A stretch of DNA of 57,848 nt from CAIVND01 sp035532075. GTDB lineage: Bacteria; Actinomycetota; Acidimicrobiia; Acidimicrobiales; Bog-793. The position numbers and the translations under genes were made by a program. Shown piece after piece: positions 18,985-28,104 of this stretch (the stretch's first letter is position 1; each line of letters starts with the position of its first letter). The DNA lies in assembly GCA_035532075.1 (NCBI GenBank), contig DATKRV010000080.1, positions 1 through 57,848 on the forward strand, in the 5' to 3' direction. The notes beneath the pieces are model-generated. The model worked only from the letters and a program-made list of their open reading frames with translations, ran no database searches and had not been told where the DNA came from.

Positions 18985-20751
18985 ATGAGCGAAAGCGAAC
19001 TCGTCGACAAACGCGCATTGATCGAACAGCACGAGAACACGAATGCTGAGGATCTGCGCCAACTGTGCATAGAAACACTTCTCGCCTGTCCCGAGGAGCG
19101 CGTCTATTTCAAAGATCGAATGGGCCGCAGGATCCTCTCGAGCGCAGGCTCGCTTACCGGGATAGCCGCCAACGGCAGGCCCAAGGACGCGGTCGGAAAA
19201 ACAGACCATGACGTGTTCAACAAGGTGTTTGCCGACAGCTTGACCGCGGACGATCGGCAGATCATGGCGACTGGGGAGACAATCGTCTGCAAGGTGAAGA
19301 GCGTCAAGATTCCCGGGCATGCCGAAATGTGGGTCCAGACCACCAAGATGCCGCTTCGCAGTGCAAGCGGCGAGATCGTCGGGACCTTCGGGATCACCCG
19401 TGATCTCACCGCGCAGGTCAAGGCAGAAAGGGCCCTCGAACACCTGGCACGCCACGACGCGCTCACCGGTCTGCCGAACCGGGCGCTGATCCAAGATCGA
19501 ATGAAACAGATGCTCGCACATGCACACCGCAGTCACATCCACTGCGCCGTCATGTTCCTTGATCTCGACAATTTCAAGGACATTAACGACACTCTTGGCC
19601 ACCAAGCTGGCGATCAACTCCTCATTGCTGTCGGCAAGCGTCTCTCGAGTGTGGTGCGCGAGAGCGACACCGTCGGCCGCTTCGGTGGCGACGAGTTCGT
19701 TGTGCTCGTCGAAAGAGAGTCGATGGGCGCTGGCGCCGAGGTCGTGGCGAAGCGGATCCTCGATGTGCTCAAGACCCCATTCGAAATCGCTGCAAGCGAG
19801 ATCCCGATATCGATATCAGCGAGTATCGGCATTGTCGAGGCCGATCTACAGACCCCAGAAGAGCTGCTGCGAGACGCCGACATCGCACTCTACCAAGCAA
19901 AGGCAGCAGGAAAACATTGTGCTTCGACCTTCGCTGCGAACATGCAGACCGCGGCCCAGGTCCGCCGGATGTTGTTGATCGATCTCGAGCGCGCACTTGA
20001 AGACGACCAGTTCTTCCTCCTCTATCAGCCAACCTTCAAACTTGAGACAAACGAGTTCACTGGTGTCGAGGCACTGCTGCGATGGCAACATCCCGAGCGC
20101 GGCGTCGTGCAGCCCGATGACTTCATTCCTGAACTCGAAAAGAGCGGGCTCATCGTTCCAGTCGGTGCGTGGGTGCTCAATGAGGCCTGCCGTCAAGGTG
20201 CAGCGTGGTGTGCCAAGGGCCATCGTTTCAGCGTCTCGGTCAATGTGTCGGTAAAACAGATCATGCGCGACCGGATCATCGAAGATGTCGAGTTCGCGCT
20301 CGCTTCGAGTGGATTCGACCCCTCGATGCTGATCTTGGAACTGACCGAGACCACGCTCATGCGCGACGTCGACGCCACAGTCGCTCGGCTCATCGTGTTG
20401 AGATCGCTCGGAGTTCGGATCGCAGTCGACGACTTTGGGACCGGCTATTCCTCTCTCGCCCACCTGCGACAGTTCCCGATTGATATCTTAAAGATCGACC
20501 GATCCTTCGTTTCGGGAATCTCAAATTCTGCCGAGTCCGCGGCGCTCGTCCGCACACTTGTTCAGCTTGGACTCGCGCTCAACCTCGAAACGATCGCCGA
20601 AGGTATCGAGGACGATGACCAGCGCTCGCGACTTCAGTACGAAAACATCGACCAAGGACAAGGATTCCTTTTCTCAAGGCCGGTCGATGTCGCGTCGATC
20701 GACCTACTGATGAACGCTCATCGCGTCTCAGTCCACGCGTCCTCTCAGTAG
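18985..20751 (+). CDS. PAS-GGDEF-EAL cyclic-di-GMP enzyme
   Basis: Cytoplasmic dual-domain signalling protein of about 588 residues. A PAS fold (~30-155, with VYFKDRMGR and GTFGITRDLTAQ) precedes a GGDEF domain (~165-320) whose catalytic loop is an intact GGDEF (RFGGDEFVV), so diguanylate cyclase activity is plausible. The EAL domain (~335-580) keeps GVEALLRWQHP, ELTETTLM, DDFGTGYSSL, the KIDRSF lysine and IAEGIEDDDQ, so phosphodiesterase activity is also plausible. No membrane segment is seen, so input must be a soluble ligand through PAS. ATG 18985 has GGGGGA 4 nt upstream; GTG 18883 would add 34 residues. It is monocistronic. Which activity dominates cannot be deduced. Confidence 0.9.
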   Translation: MSESELVDKRALIEQHENTNAEDLRQLCIETLLACPEERVYFKDRMGRRILSSAGSLTGIAANGRPKDAVGKTDHDVFNKVFADSLTADDRQIMATGETIVCKVKSVKIPGHAEMWVQTTKMPLRSASGEIVGTFGITRDLTAQVKAERALEHLARHDALTGLPNRALIQDRMKQMLAHAHRSHIHCAVMFLDLDNFKDINDTLGHQAGDQLLIAVGKRLSSVVRESDTVGRFGGDEFVVLVERESMGAGAEVVAKRILDVLKTPFEIAASEIPISISASIGIVEADLQTPEELLRDADIALYQAKAAGKHCASTFAANMQTAAQVRRMLLIDLERALEDDQFFLLYQPTFKLETNEFTGVEALLRWQHPERGVVQPDDFIPELEKSGLIVPVGAWVLNEACRQGAAWCAKGHRFSVSVNVSVKQIMRDRIIEDVEFALASSGFDPSMLILELTETTLMRDVDATVARLIVLRSLGVRIAVDDFGTGYSSLAHLRQFPIDILKIDRSFVSGISNSAESAALVRTLVQLGLALNLETIAEGIEDDDQRSRLQYENIDQGQGFLFSRPVDVASIDLLMNAHRVSVHASSQ

Positions 20752-20940
20752 GCCCAAAGCCTATCGGAAGCACGGGTCAAGACGCCAACCTCGGAGCAAG
20801 AGGTTCTGCGCAAGAATTTCCGAGCGTTGATTCATAGTGCCAAGGCTCTGAAGCCACAAGATACTCGCCTTGATCCAAGCGATGGTCGCTGGAGTTGAGC
20901 GCATCGATAACTGTGGCGTGTTGCGTTCAAGGGCGACGGC

Positions 20941-21672
20941 GTGTCTTATCTATTGCGCGATGCCACAATCCACACTTGGCACCTTCCTTCGCACAGTTAC
21001 CTTTTTGAGACCTACCAATGCCCCGAGGATCTCATTAGGGTAAGTAAGGAGGACGAAGGTACTTCTTGTCTTTTGGATCACACCTCAAGCTTTAGGCACC
21101 TTCGTCACCTTTTGGGTGATCCTGCAAAAGAATCTGCGCCGGCAACCCCCCGTTTGAAATCCGAAGAACGCACATTTCAGCGGGTGGACCTTATGGGACG
21201 GCTTTCAAACCCTCCTGAGGCAACCAAAATTCTGATTTTACAGGGATCAACTACGTTTAATAAGCACAACGTTGCCTTGTGCGGGGCCACGAAACAACCC
21301 ATCGACGATGAGCTTGTCGTCCCAACTGAAGAAGAGGGACGGCTTTCAAACCCTGTCCAACGACGGCTGACGGACGCAAACATTGGACAACTCGTCGAGG
21401 ACTATGTCGGAGGGCTGTCCGTCAACGCACTTGCTCGCCGATTTGGAATCCATCGCACCACTGTCATGAATCATCTCGAATCCCGCGGGGTCCAACGCCG
21501 CCGGAATGTTCGGAAGCTTTCTGCCACCAAGGTCGCCCTGGCTGCGGGACGTTACGCGAATGGTTTATCGCTCGCGTCAGTAGCGAAGGAATTCGGAGTG
21601 AGTGAAGCTACACTCACTCGCGAGTTCCACGCCGCCGGTATTCCTATCAAACCTCGGCGAGGTTGGTCCTAA
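20941..21672 (+). CDS. Stand-alone Hin-like double HTH protein
   Basis: The open frame is 243 residues, but only the last ~105 look like a conserved protein. VQRRLTDANIGQLVEDYVGG and LARRFGIHRTTVMNHL form a first helix-turn-helix, and a second follows in GRYANGLSLASVAKEFGVSE. This pattern matches the short actinobacterial HTH proteins that resemble the DNA-binding end of Hin-type recombinases and are common near integrated elements. The first ~135 residues have poorer coding character and contain a 19-bp direct repeat, so the true start may be far downstream. No catalytic recombinase domain is present. It is probably a regulator or an element remnant. Confidence 0.5.
   Translation: MSYLLRDATIHTWHLPSHSYLFETYQCPEDLIRVSKEDEGTSCLLDHTSSFRHLRHLLGDPAKESAPATPRLKSEERTFQRVDLMGRLSNPPEATKILILQGSTTFNKHNVALCGATKQPIDDELVVPTEEEGRLSNPVQRRLTDANIGQLVEDYVGGLSVNALARRFGIHRTTVMNHLESRGVQRRRNVRKLSATKVALAAGRYANGLSLASVAKEFGVSEATLTREFHAAGIPIKPRRGWS
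21195..21354 (+). repeat. 19-bp direct repeat, 141 bp apart
   Basis: GGGACGGCTTTCAAACCCT occurs at 21195-21213 and exactly again at 21336-21354. Both copies encode GRLSNP in the frame of the HTH gene. The segment between them may be an insertion or a partial duplication. Confidence 0.7.
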
Positions 21673-22120
21673 CCGGACAAACCTCGAACCAAGTTATTCG
21701 ACAGAGACTCGATAATTTGCACAAGATCATTCAAGATCATCTTCGGTGAGCAAAACCTACGGTGTGAAAGGATGGCCTTTCGCGTAGATTTTCACTTGAA
21801 ACTAGTCACCGACCGCAAGTACTCGTAAATATGTTGTCGCGGCCCTCTAAGGACGATCGTTCAAGAGTCAGCGTAATGGTGTTGTGGCTTCACCACGATG
21901 AATCGCGAAGAAGGTGGGGCAAGTGCGACTGCTCGTTGTGCTGAATGGGCAACATGTGAGAGGTGGTTGCGACACGGAGTGCTGGCGCGCAATCAGGAAG
22001 ATTGATTACTCTGAAGGTCCGGTCGACGTGACCCACAGCCTGGTCAAGGCGAGCGACCTGCTCATATGCTCCAATGACAGACCAACCGTCGGTTGGAGCG
22101 CCAAGAAGGAATGTGACGAC
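21673..22120. other. 448-bp gap, AT-richer, no gene recognised
   Basis: Directly after the HTH gene the sequence is less GC-rich than its surroundings and shows no convincing coding frame. From 21914 a frame runs into the NTF2-like gene, but its first 69 codons resemble nothing and are treated as non-coding. Confidence 0.4.
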
Positions 22121-22489
22121 GTGAGCGACACGACGATGCTGCGCCTGTTGGTCAAGGCGTTTAATGCACACGATTTGGATCGGATTCTCGGGTTTTTCTC
22201 TGAGGACTGCGTTTTGGAGACTCCACGCGGTTACGAACCTTGGGGCACGAGGTTCACGGGGCGAGAGGCGGTGCGAAAGGGTTTAGCCGCTCGCTTTGAG
22301 GGATTGCCAAATGTTCACTACGCCGATGACGAGCACTGGTGGTGTGGAGATCACGTTGTCTCTAAATGGCTGCTGACGGGCACTTCGATTACTGGCGAGC
22401 AGACGTGCGTCCGCGGGTGTGACCTGTTCGATCTCGCACCTGCTGGCTCGATTGCGAGGAAGGATTCATATTGGAAAATCGTCGGTTAA
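22121..22489 (+). CDS. NTF2/SnoaL-like protein
   Basis: Small alpha+beta-barrel protein of about 122 residues. LLVKAFNAHDLDRILGFFSE is the typical first helix, ETPRGYEPWGTRFTGREAVRKGL the following strand-helix, and the end IARKDSYWKIV matches the common C-terminus of the nuclear transport factor 2 family. Members may be isomerases, cyclases or binding proteins, and no active site is decisive here. GTG 22121 is preferred, with AAGGA 9 nt upstream; the same frame is open to 21914. It lies among integration debris, so it may be cargo of a former element. Confidence 0.65.
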   Translation: MSDTTMLRLLVKAFNAHDLDRILGFFSEDCVLETPRGYEPWGTRFTGREAVRKGLAARFEGLPNVHYADDEHWWCGDHVVSKWLLTGTSITGEQTCVRGCDLFDLAPAGSIARKDSYWKIVG

Positions 22490-22560
22490 CCGTCGCCACG
22501 TTGGTCGGTGACTGCCGGCGAGAGGTCATTGAAGATGTCGATTGCGATGATGAGGGTTTA

Positions 22561-23006
22561 AGGCGCTTGGCGACGATCGACGCAAGCTCCTCGACCTCTA
22601 CTTCAAGGGCAAGATCAGTGAGGACTTCTTCCGCGAGGAGGAGACGCTCCTAGCGACCGCCATTGAGGCCGTGCGCCACGAAGCCACCGCGCTTAGCGAG
22701 GAGGCCCGGGCTCAGACTGACCTAGAAGCCCGTTTCGAGGAGGTCGCGACATTGCTCAGCACCCTGGACATTGAGACGTTATGGGAGGCCGCCGAAGACC
22801 GCGAGAAGCGCGTCATCATCGCGAATATGGTCGAGTCGGTGACCGTGTTCCCCGACCACCTGGAGGTCAAAATCGTCGGAAGTCCAGCCCTTCACGTGCT
22901 CTACTCTGAGGTCGGGCTCAAGGGGTCGGAGAACGTGCAAGTTGGTGACCCGACGCAAACCCGCACGCGAACTGTTGACGAACGTTTTGTGCGGGACATG
23001 CTTTAA
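22561..23006 (+). pseudogene. C-terminal remnant of a large serine recombinase
   Basis: The frame reads DDRRKLLDLYFKGKISEDFF, then LEARFEEVATLLSTLDIETLW, then VIIANMVESVTVFPDHLEVK and SEVGL. These are the coiled-coil and beta-strand parts found near the C-terminus of large serine recombinases (resolvase/invertase superfamily). The N-terminal catalytic domain with its Ser nucleophile and the zinc ribbon are absent. Upstream of ~22561 the similarity stops, in a stretch next to the NTF2-like gene. The fragment therefore cannot recombine DNA. It marks an old phage or integrative-element insertion in this region. Confidence 0.7.
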
Positions 23007-23357
23007 GGAGGGGAAAGAACGTAGTAGCAACGTGATTGGGATTTGGGCTCGACTACAAGGAACTCTTCTGGAACTGACGCGTTGGCGATAGAGGTGTCAG
23101 ACCGAACTGATGAATTATGCGTCAACTCGGAAAAACCTTGGGAACTCCACGGGCGCTAACGAGCACTAAACAACGGGCAACAGCCGTCGCTACTGGTCAA
23201 CTACAAACTCTTGTAATCATTGGGTCCTAGATGAATATCCTTGGAGCGGCGACGAGAATCGAACTCGCGTTCTCAACTTGGGAAACTGATGCTCTGCCGC
23301 TGAAGCCTGCGAAGCCACGATCGTACTTCGCGCGGCACCTATATCCGCAAATGCGCC
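23007..23357. other. Gap holding a tRNA-Gly relic
   Basis: About 350 bp between the recombinase remnant and the end of the S53 peptidase gene. Apart from the tRNA relic at 23242-23306 and a weak GCGAAG/CTTCGC hairpin at ~23310-23335 that might end the peptidase transcript, nothing is recognised. Confidence 0.45.
23242..23306 (-). pseudogene. tRNA-Gly(CCC) relic
   Basis: Reading the minus strand, a D-arm (GCTTCAGCGGCAGAGC), an anticodon arm with loop TTCCCAA (anticodon CCC), a T-arm with loop TTCGATT and a terminal CGCCGC-T-CCA are present. The 5' acceptor strand does not pair with the 3' strand, and the 3' strand is one base shorter than a normal Gly acceptor. So it looks like a decayed gene, or the 3' portion of a tRNA copied by an element that once integrated in a tRNA-Gly gene. 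Confidence 0.6.
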
Positions 23358-24917
23358 CTACGGCGTGGTGAAGCTCGTCTGGCCCGAGCCCGCCGCGTAG
23401 CCGGAAGCAGTCACCGTTGCTTGGGCGCACCAGGAACCCGCCGACTTCGTGGAGAAGGTGAAGGTCACTTGGCCGTTGTTGCCCGTGGTGCCAGTGCTAG
23501 ACGCGGCCAGCGTGCCTCCACAGGCTTCTGCGTACACGTCCATCGTGACCCCCGCGCCCCCGATGCCTGCGCTGGTGCTGTCAGTTGCGCTCACGGTGAG
23601 CGGCACCTTGTAGCCCTTGCCCCTCGGTGACACCGTGCCAGCGGTGACCGATACGTTCATGGTGCCGGTCGAAGCGACCGTGGTCGTGGTGGTCGACGTC
23701 GTGGTGGTCGACGTCGTGGTGGTTGTCGAGACGTTCCCGAAAAGCCAGCTGCCACGGCCCGAGCAGAGGTCGTATCCGGTCAGGCACGACGCGCCATTAT
23801 TACCCACGGTGATGTCGCGGAAGTTGATGTTGCTCCCGTAGACGTAGGCGGCGTTAAGGACCTGGCCGGCGTCAGCGGACGCCCCCGCCCACATGGGGGT
23901 CGAGGCGCTAGTGCCGCCCACGGTGAACCAGCCCGACTGGCCGTAGTACGGGGTGGAGTCGTAGACCGAAACGCCGGAGTTTGGGTCGGCGTCGAGGGCG
24001 ACGTCGGGCGTGGCGCGCTTGCCGTTGCAATTGACCTGGGCGTACTGGGAGAACGACGACTGTGCGTCGGTCGCGGTCTCGTAGGCGCTGCAGCCACCGC
24101 CCCCGCTCGACCAGCCGGTCTCGGAGAGAAAGCTCCCGTCGCTCGCGAAATTGAGCGTCGTGCCACCGACCGAGATGACATTGGGTGAGCTGGACGGGTA
24201 CTCGGCGGGCAGGCCGCTGTCACCCGCCGCTACGAAGAAACTGACCGGTGCACCGTTGTAGGAGCCGGTGAAGTAGGAGTCGTAGGCGCTCTCACCGCTC
24301 GACTCGCCGCCGCCCCAGCTGTTGGAGACGTACGAGGCGTGACCCTTCGCGTAGGTCTCGGCGGCCATCAGGTTGGTGAAGCTGTTGGACGAGGCCTCAA
24401 CAAGCAGGATCTTGGCTCCCGGGGCGATCGCGTGTGCCCACTCGATGTCCAGGCTGATCTCGAGGGCCCAGCCGGAGTTCGACTTCGGGTAGGTGATCCC
24501 GCCGGTCTGGTTCACCTTGGTGAAGCAGCCATTTGATGTCGTGCATGGCGGCAAGCCGAACTGGGCAGAGAAGGTGGAGAGGTCGCTCGCCGCGGTCGGG
24601 TCGTCGTAGGCGTCGACCAGCGCGATGGTGTAGTTGTTCCCCGCCCCCGACGTGACGCCTGGGAAGCCGTACACCGAGTCGATGGTCAACGGCGAGAGGC
24701 CGGTGGGCCCCGCGGACGCGAGCGGGTTGCCTTGGGCGTCGGTCACTACGAGCTCCTGGCAGTGCGCGAAGCCAGTGGGCACGGCCGGACAGACGGCCCG
24801 ATAGTTGGCGTGTGCGTTGACGGCCGCGACCGGCGAGGAGGAGAGCGTGAGCGCCACGAGCGACGCGATCAGTGCAGCTGCTCCGCCCACGCGAGCAACA
24901 ATGCGGCGACGGAACAT
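23358..24917 (-). CDS. Secreted S53 (sedolisin-type) serine peptidase
   Basis: Exported acid-type endopeptidase of 519 residues. It starts at ATG 24917, directly behind GGAGGT. A signal peptide spans ~1-33, ending at SSSPVAA. The S53 catalytic set is intact: Glu153 and Asp157 in WALEISLDIEW, the oxyanion Asp in VAAGDSGLPAEYP, and Ser337 in VGGTSASTPMWAG. The long Pro-kumamolisin activation domain is missing; the mature fold begins almost directly. A Thr-rich linker (~415-430) leads to a C-terminal Ig-like module of about 95 residues with two Cys, likely a substrate- or wall-binding domain. S53 enzymes work at low pH. The gene is monocistronic and lies among integration debris. Confidence 0.87.
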   Translation of the reverse strand: MFRRRIVARVGGAAALIASLVALTLSSSPVAAVNAHANYRAVCPAVPTGFAHCQELVVTDAQGNPLASAGPTGLSPLTIDSVYGFPGVTSGAGNNYTIALVDAYDDPTAASDLSTFSAQFGLPPCTTSNGCFTKVNQTGGITYPKSNSGWALEISLDIEWAHAIAPGAKILLVEASSNSFTNLMAAETYAKGHASYVSNSWGGGESSGESAYDSYFTGSYNGAPVSFFVAAGDSGLPAEYPSSSPNVISVGGTTLNFASDGSFLSETGWSSGGGGCSAYETATDAQSSFSQYAQVNCNGKRATPDVALDADPNSGVSVYDSTPYYGQSGWFTVGGTSASTPMWAGASADAGQVLNAAYVYGSNINFRDITVGNNGASCLTGYDLCSGRGSWLFGNVSTTTTTSTTTTSTTTTTVASTGTMNVSVTAGTVSPRGKGYKVPLTVSATDSTSAGIGGAGVTMDVYAEACGGTLAASSTGTTGNNGQVTFTFSTKSAGSWCAQATVTASGYAAGSGQTSFTTP

Positions 24918-25073
24918 CGTGACCTCCCCATGGCCTTCGAACCCCTCGAGTCTAACAGTGGTGCGGTGCATTGTCTAGGTGCGTGGGCATCATCCTCTGA
25001 TCCACCCCTTCGTCCGTCATCATATGATCGCTGAAGATTCGCGATTTTCCTTGGCATCGACGATACTTGTGTC

Positions 25074-26324
25074 ATGGCAAATGATCTTGTTGGCAGTGAT
25101 CTTGTTGAGGCAGATGGCCAGCTCTTCGAGGTGGCGATGGGTCCTGCGACAGAGGCGGCAACGCCGTCTTGTGTGACCGAGAAGACCTTCCGCCACTACG
25201 ACCAGTCCCAGCAGTTCCTCATCCCGCCCTCGCTCGATGACTGGCTGCCAGGTGACCATGAGGCAAGGTTCATCTCCGAGGCCGTCGATGATCTGCTCGA
25301 CCTCTCGTTGATCTATGCCTCCTATGCAACAGCCGATGGTGGGCCTCCCTACGATCCTACGATGATGCTGAAGATCCTGCTCTATGGCTATTCGATCGGG
25401 GTGACCTCGTCGCGAAAGATCGAGCGTTGCTGTGTCACCGATGTTGGGTTTCGCTTCTTATCTGCGAACCAGACACCGGACTACCGTTCGATCGCGCGCT
25501 TTCGCCGTCGCCACCTTGGCGCGCTTGATGACCTGTTCACTCAGGTGCTGGCGCTGTGTGCGACAGCTGGACTGGTCAAGCTCGGCCGTGTCGCACTCGA
25601 CGGGACCAAGCTGCGGGCAAACGCCAGTCAACACAGGGCAATGAGCTATAACCACCTTGTGAAAAAGACCGAACAGTTAAGGGCCGAGGTCGCAAAGATC
25701 CTCGCCGAGGCAGAGGAGATCGACCAGGCCGAGGACAAGGAATTCGGCAAAGACTGCCGGGGTGACGAGATCCCAGCAGAACTTGCCCGACGAGAGACGC
25801 GTCTTGTCAAGATGCGCCTCGCGATGGACGAGATCGAAGCCGAGGCGAAAGAGCGGGCAGCTACCAAGGCGGCCGAGCAGACAACCCAAAGAGGCGCTGA
25901 CGAAGACGAGGTGGCGAGGGCGACCGAACAGGCCAGACAGAAGGCCACACCAAAGCCAACAACCCAGCGCAACTTCACCGACCCTGAGTCACGCATCATG
26001 AAAAGCGCCGATGGCTCGTTTCATTATGCGTTCAACGCGCAGGCGGTCGTCGATGAAAAGAGCCAGGTCGTCATCGCCGGTGTCGTCACCCAGGCGGCGA
26101 CTGACATCAACCAGCTCACCCCGATGATCAAACAGATGCAAGATGAGCTTGAAACCGCTGGGATCACAGGCCACCCAAAGGTGCTGCTCTGCGATGCCGG
26201 TTATTGCTCGGCGGACAACCTCGAGGCACTTGCCAGCGCTGCGCACCGACTCGACGAGCGAGAGGTAGATGTAAGTTGTTTCGCCCCTCGCCTTGCGCGT
26301 GGTCTTGACGAACATCACTCCTAA
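25074..26324 (+). pseudogene. IS1182-type transposase, 3' truncated
   Basis: DDE transposase of the IS1182 group. The N-terminal part (QFLIPPSLDDWLPGDHEARF, YDPTMMLKILLYGYS and TPDYRSIARFRRRH) and the central part with VALDGTKLRANAS (first Asp) and VLLCDAGYCSADN (second Asp) are present. Similarity stops near 26255, and the last ~25 residues are out of character. The conserved C-terminus carrying the catalytic Glu is missing, so the enzyme should be inactive. A long charged coiled-coil insert between the two Asp blocks is normal in this family. I could not find terminal inverted repeats, so the IS ends are not defined. Confidence 0.8.
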
Positions 26325-26994
26325 TAATAGAAGAGTCAGTTGATCAAGTCGTGAATATGTCGCCGCTACATTTCTGAAAATACTGGAAGAATCCTGAACA
26401 GATTACTTGATCACAAGCTTGTGGTCCTCTGGAATGGCTCCAAAAGTGTCAAAGTCCGGTCGGATCGCTTGGAGAGTGAATTTCGGACGTTCGTGGTCGT
26501 TGCGTGATGGCAACGTCGTCGACGGTGTCCTAAGTGCAATTTTCGACCATACAAAATGGCTCACAGGGTGCGTTGAGGCGCCACGATCCGCTCGTGGGTA
26601 ACGCTGAGGTTAATGTGGCTCGCCAAACACTTCGATCTTCACGGACAACGACGGATTCTTGAAGTTCTTGCCTTGCGGGTTTGAAAGTGCGACTGAAGCT
26701 GCCTGAGCGATCGGACCTTGAAAATATCCTTTAACCTCGATCAACGTTGTGATTTTAACAACGAGTGGAGGTAACGCGACTATGTTCGAACCCACTTGCG
26801 CCACTGTGTATCAGGTAGAACACAGCGACTAAACGACCAAGATGAACCACACCGAGCCTGAATTGCGTCTCATTCGCGGTCTACTCAAACCCCGCGAAGC
26901 CCGCGCATTGCGGAGGTTAGCGACGAGTGCTGTCATGAACGCAGCTGCCGCTGGGATACACGACTTGGTATGTGCCCTATGCCCCCTTCGTTGT
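26325..26994. other. 670-bp gap after the truncated transposase
   Basis: No supported gene. A minus-strand frame at 26610-26804 (64 codons) has a protein-like look with Val/Ile-rich stretches, but it lacks a start signal and a recognisable family. The area is AT-richer than average and is probably insertion debris. Confidence 0.4.
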
Positions 26995-27768
26995 TCAAAG
27001 CGATGGCACGAGGCGCCGCCAGCGCTCCATGACGCTGAAGCCAAGACGTTCATAAACACCTTGGACCTCGGGGCTCGCGGTGAGCACCCCGAATCCTGCT
27101 CCGGCAGCGCAACCGTGGGTTAGCGCTCGCGACGTCACCGCCGAGCCGTAGCCCCGCCCGCGTGCCTCAGGAACCGTTCCTACCGCGAAGATGCCCACGG
27201 CGTCGCCGGCTACTACCGACATAGCGCACGTAACGGACACCCCATCCACTTTGCCGAGGTGCCACTGGATCCCCTCGCACTTGAGGTGCGCGGGGTCCAA
27301 GAGCTTTATGGCGCTCGAGGGCAGCGTGTCGAAGGCAGCACCGCGCACCTCGGCGATCGCGAGATCGTCTTCCGTGCGGCGCGTGCTCAAAGTGAGCTCG
27401 GGCGGTTCCGGACCCTCGACGTCGTGGGCGGCAAGTGACGTCGCCATCAAGAGCGCCTCGTCCTCCGCGAAGAGCCCCAGGTCTCGCAGCGATTCATCGA
27501 CTTCCGCGGGCACACTCGGCCGGAGCCGTACGCACCACGACACTCCGCTCGTGGCGAGCCTTACTGCAAGCGCAGTCGCATCCTCGGGGGCAGCGGTCGC
27601 GTCGAGGCCATATATCCCGTTATAAGGGCGCCCCGGCAGCGTGGTCATCAGTGCGAGTAAACCCGGCCGTGAGTCGCGCCAGGCGCCAGTTCGACCGCGT
27701 GATATGCCCTCGCATGCCGCAAGCATTCCCGTTGCCGCCTCATCTGCATTCGGCGTCCAATTCCGCAT
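26995..27768 (-). CDS. GNAT-family N-acetyltransferase
   Basis: Predicted acetyl-CoA-dependent acyltransferase of 257 residues. The C-terminal half holds the fold: GDAVGIFAVGTVPEARGRGYG is the beta4-alpha3 pyrophosphate-binding loop (R/Q-x-x-G-x-G/A), followed by VLTASPEVQGVYERLGFSV. The N-terminal ~110 residues may be a degenerate second GNAT half, as in double-GNAT proteins. The substrate is unknown. ATG 27768 lacks a Shine-Dalgarno but has TAGCCT 7 nt upstream. Its GC content appears higher than that of the debris around it, and it sits beside the tRNA-Val, so it may be transferred cargo. Confidence 0.8.
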   Translation of the reverse strand: MRNWTPNADEAATGMLAACEGISRGRTGAWRDSRPGLLALMTTLPGRPYNGIYGLDATAAPEDATALAVRLATSGVSWCVRLRPSVPAEVDESLRDLGLFAEDEALLMATSLAAHDVEGPEPPELTLSTRRTEDDLAIAEVRGAAFDTLPSSAIKLLDPAHLKCEGIQWHLGKVDGVSVTCAMSVVAGDAVGIFAVGTVPEARGRGYGSAVTSRALTHGCAAGAGFGVLTASPEVQGVYERLGFSVMERWRRLVPSL

Positions 27769-27775
27769 GAGTTCG

Positions 27776-27781
27776 AGGCTA
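27776..27781 (-). promoter_or_regulatory. -10 element for GNAT gene, leaderless
   Basis: TAGCCT on the minus strand with 7 nt to ATG 27768. Confidence 0.45.
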
Positions 27782-27942
27782 ACTGTTGCGAGCTAATTGG
27801 CCCAGCAGGCCACCACCATAATTTCCAGAGATGAATCGGGGTTCGAACAAGGCGAATACCAATTTCGAGCGATCGGAAGTGAGGAGGCGGAATTCATCAG
27901 GTATGACGTTGTAGTTTTGACAACACTCTGTGGGCGCTGAGG

Positions 27943-28016
27943 TGGGCGTTACAGGACTCGAACCTGTGACCTCAGCCGTGTGAAGGCTGCGCTCTAACCA
28001 CCTGAGCCAAACGCCC
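27943..28016 (-). tRNA. tRNA-Val (anticodon CAC)
   Basis: A full 74-nt cloverleaf. Acceptor GGGCGTT pairs with AACGCCC, the D-arm has GCTC/GAGC, the anticodon stem CAGCC/GGCTG encloses loop TTCACAC (anticodon CAC), and the T-arm ACAGG/CCTGT encloses TTCGAGT. The discriminator is A and the 3' CCA is not encoded. The 5' half, from the anticodon loop outward, is nearly repeated at 29486-29525, which marks it as an integration site. Confidence 0.95.
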
Positions 28017-28091
28017 GTACTTTATACCCTTGACCTGCACTTTTCTGCTAATTATTCGTCATTAATCTCGAGCACAACGCTCCTACAGCGC

Positions 28092-28097
28092 TAAACT
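28092..28097 (+). promoter_or_regulatory. -10 element for integrase gene
   Basis: TAAACT with 7 nt to ATG 28105. Confidence 0.4.
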
Positions 28098-28104
28098 ATA
28101 CGCA

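Noticed and set aside
23242..23315. Functional tRNA-Gly
   Set aside because: The 5' acceptor strand cannot pair with the 3' strand, and the 3' strand is shortened by one base.
26610..26804. 64-codon minus-strand gene
   Set aside because: Protein-like composition only; no ribosome-binding site, no -10 at leaderless distance and no recognisable family, in a stretch of insertion debris.
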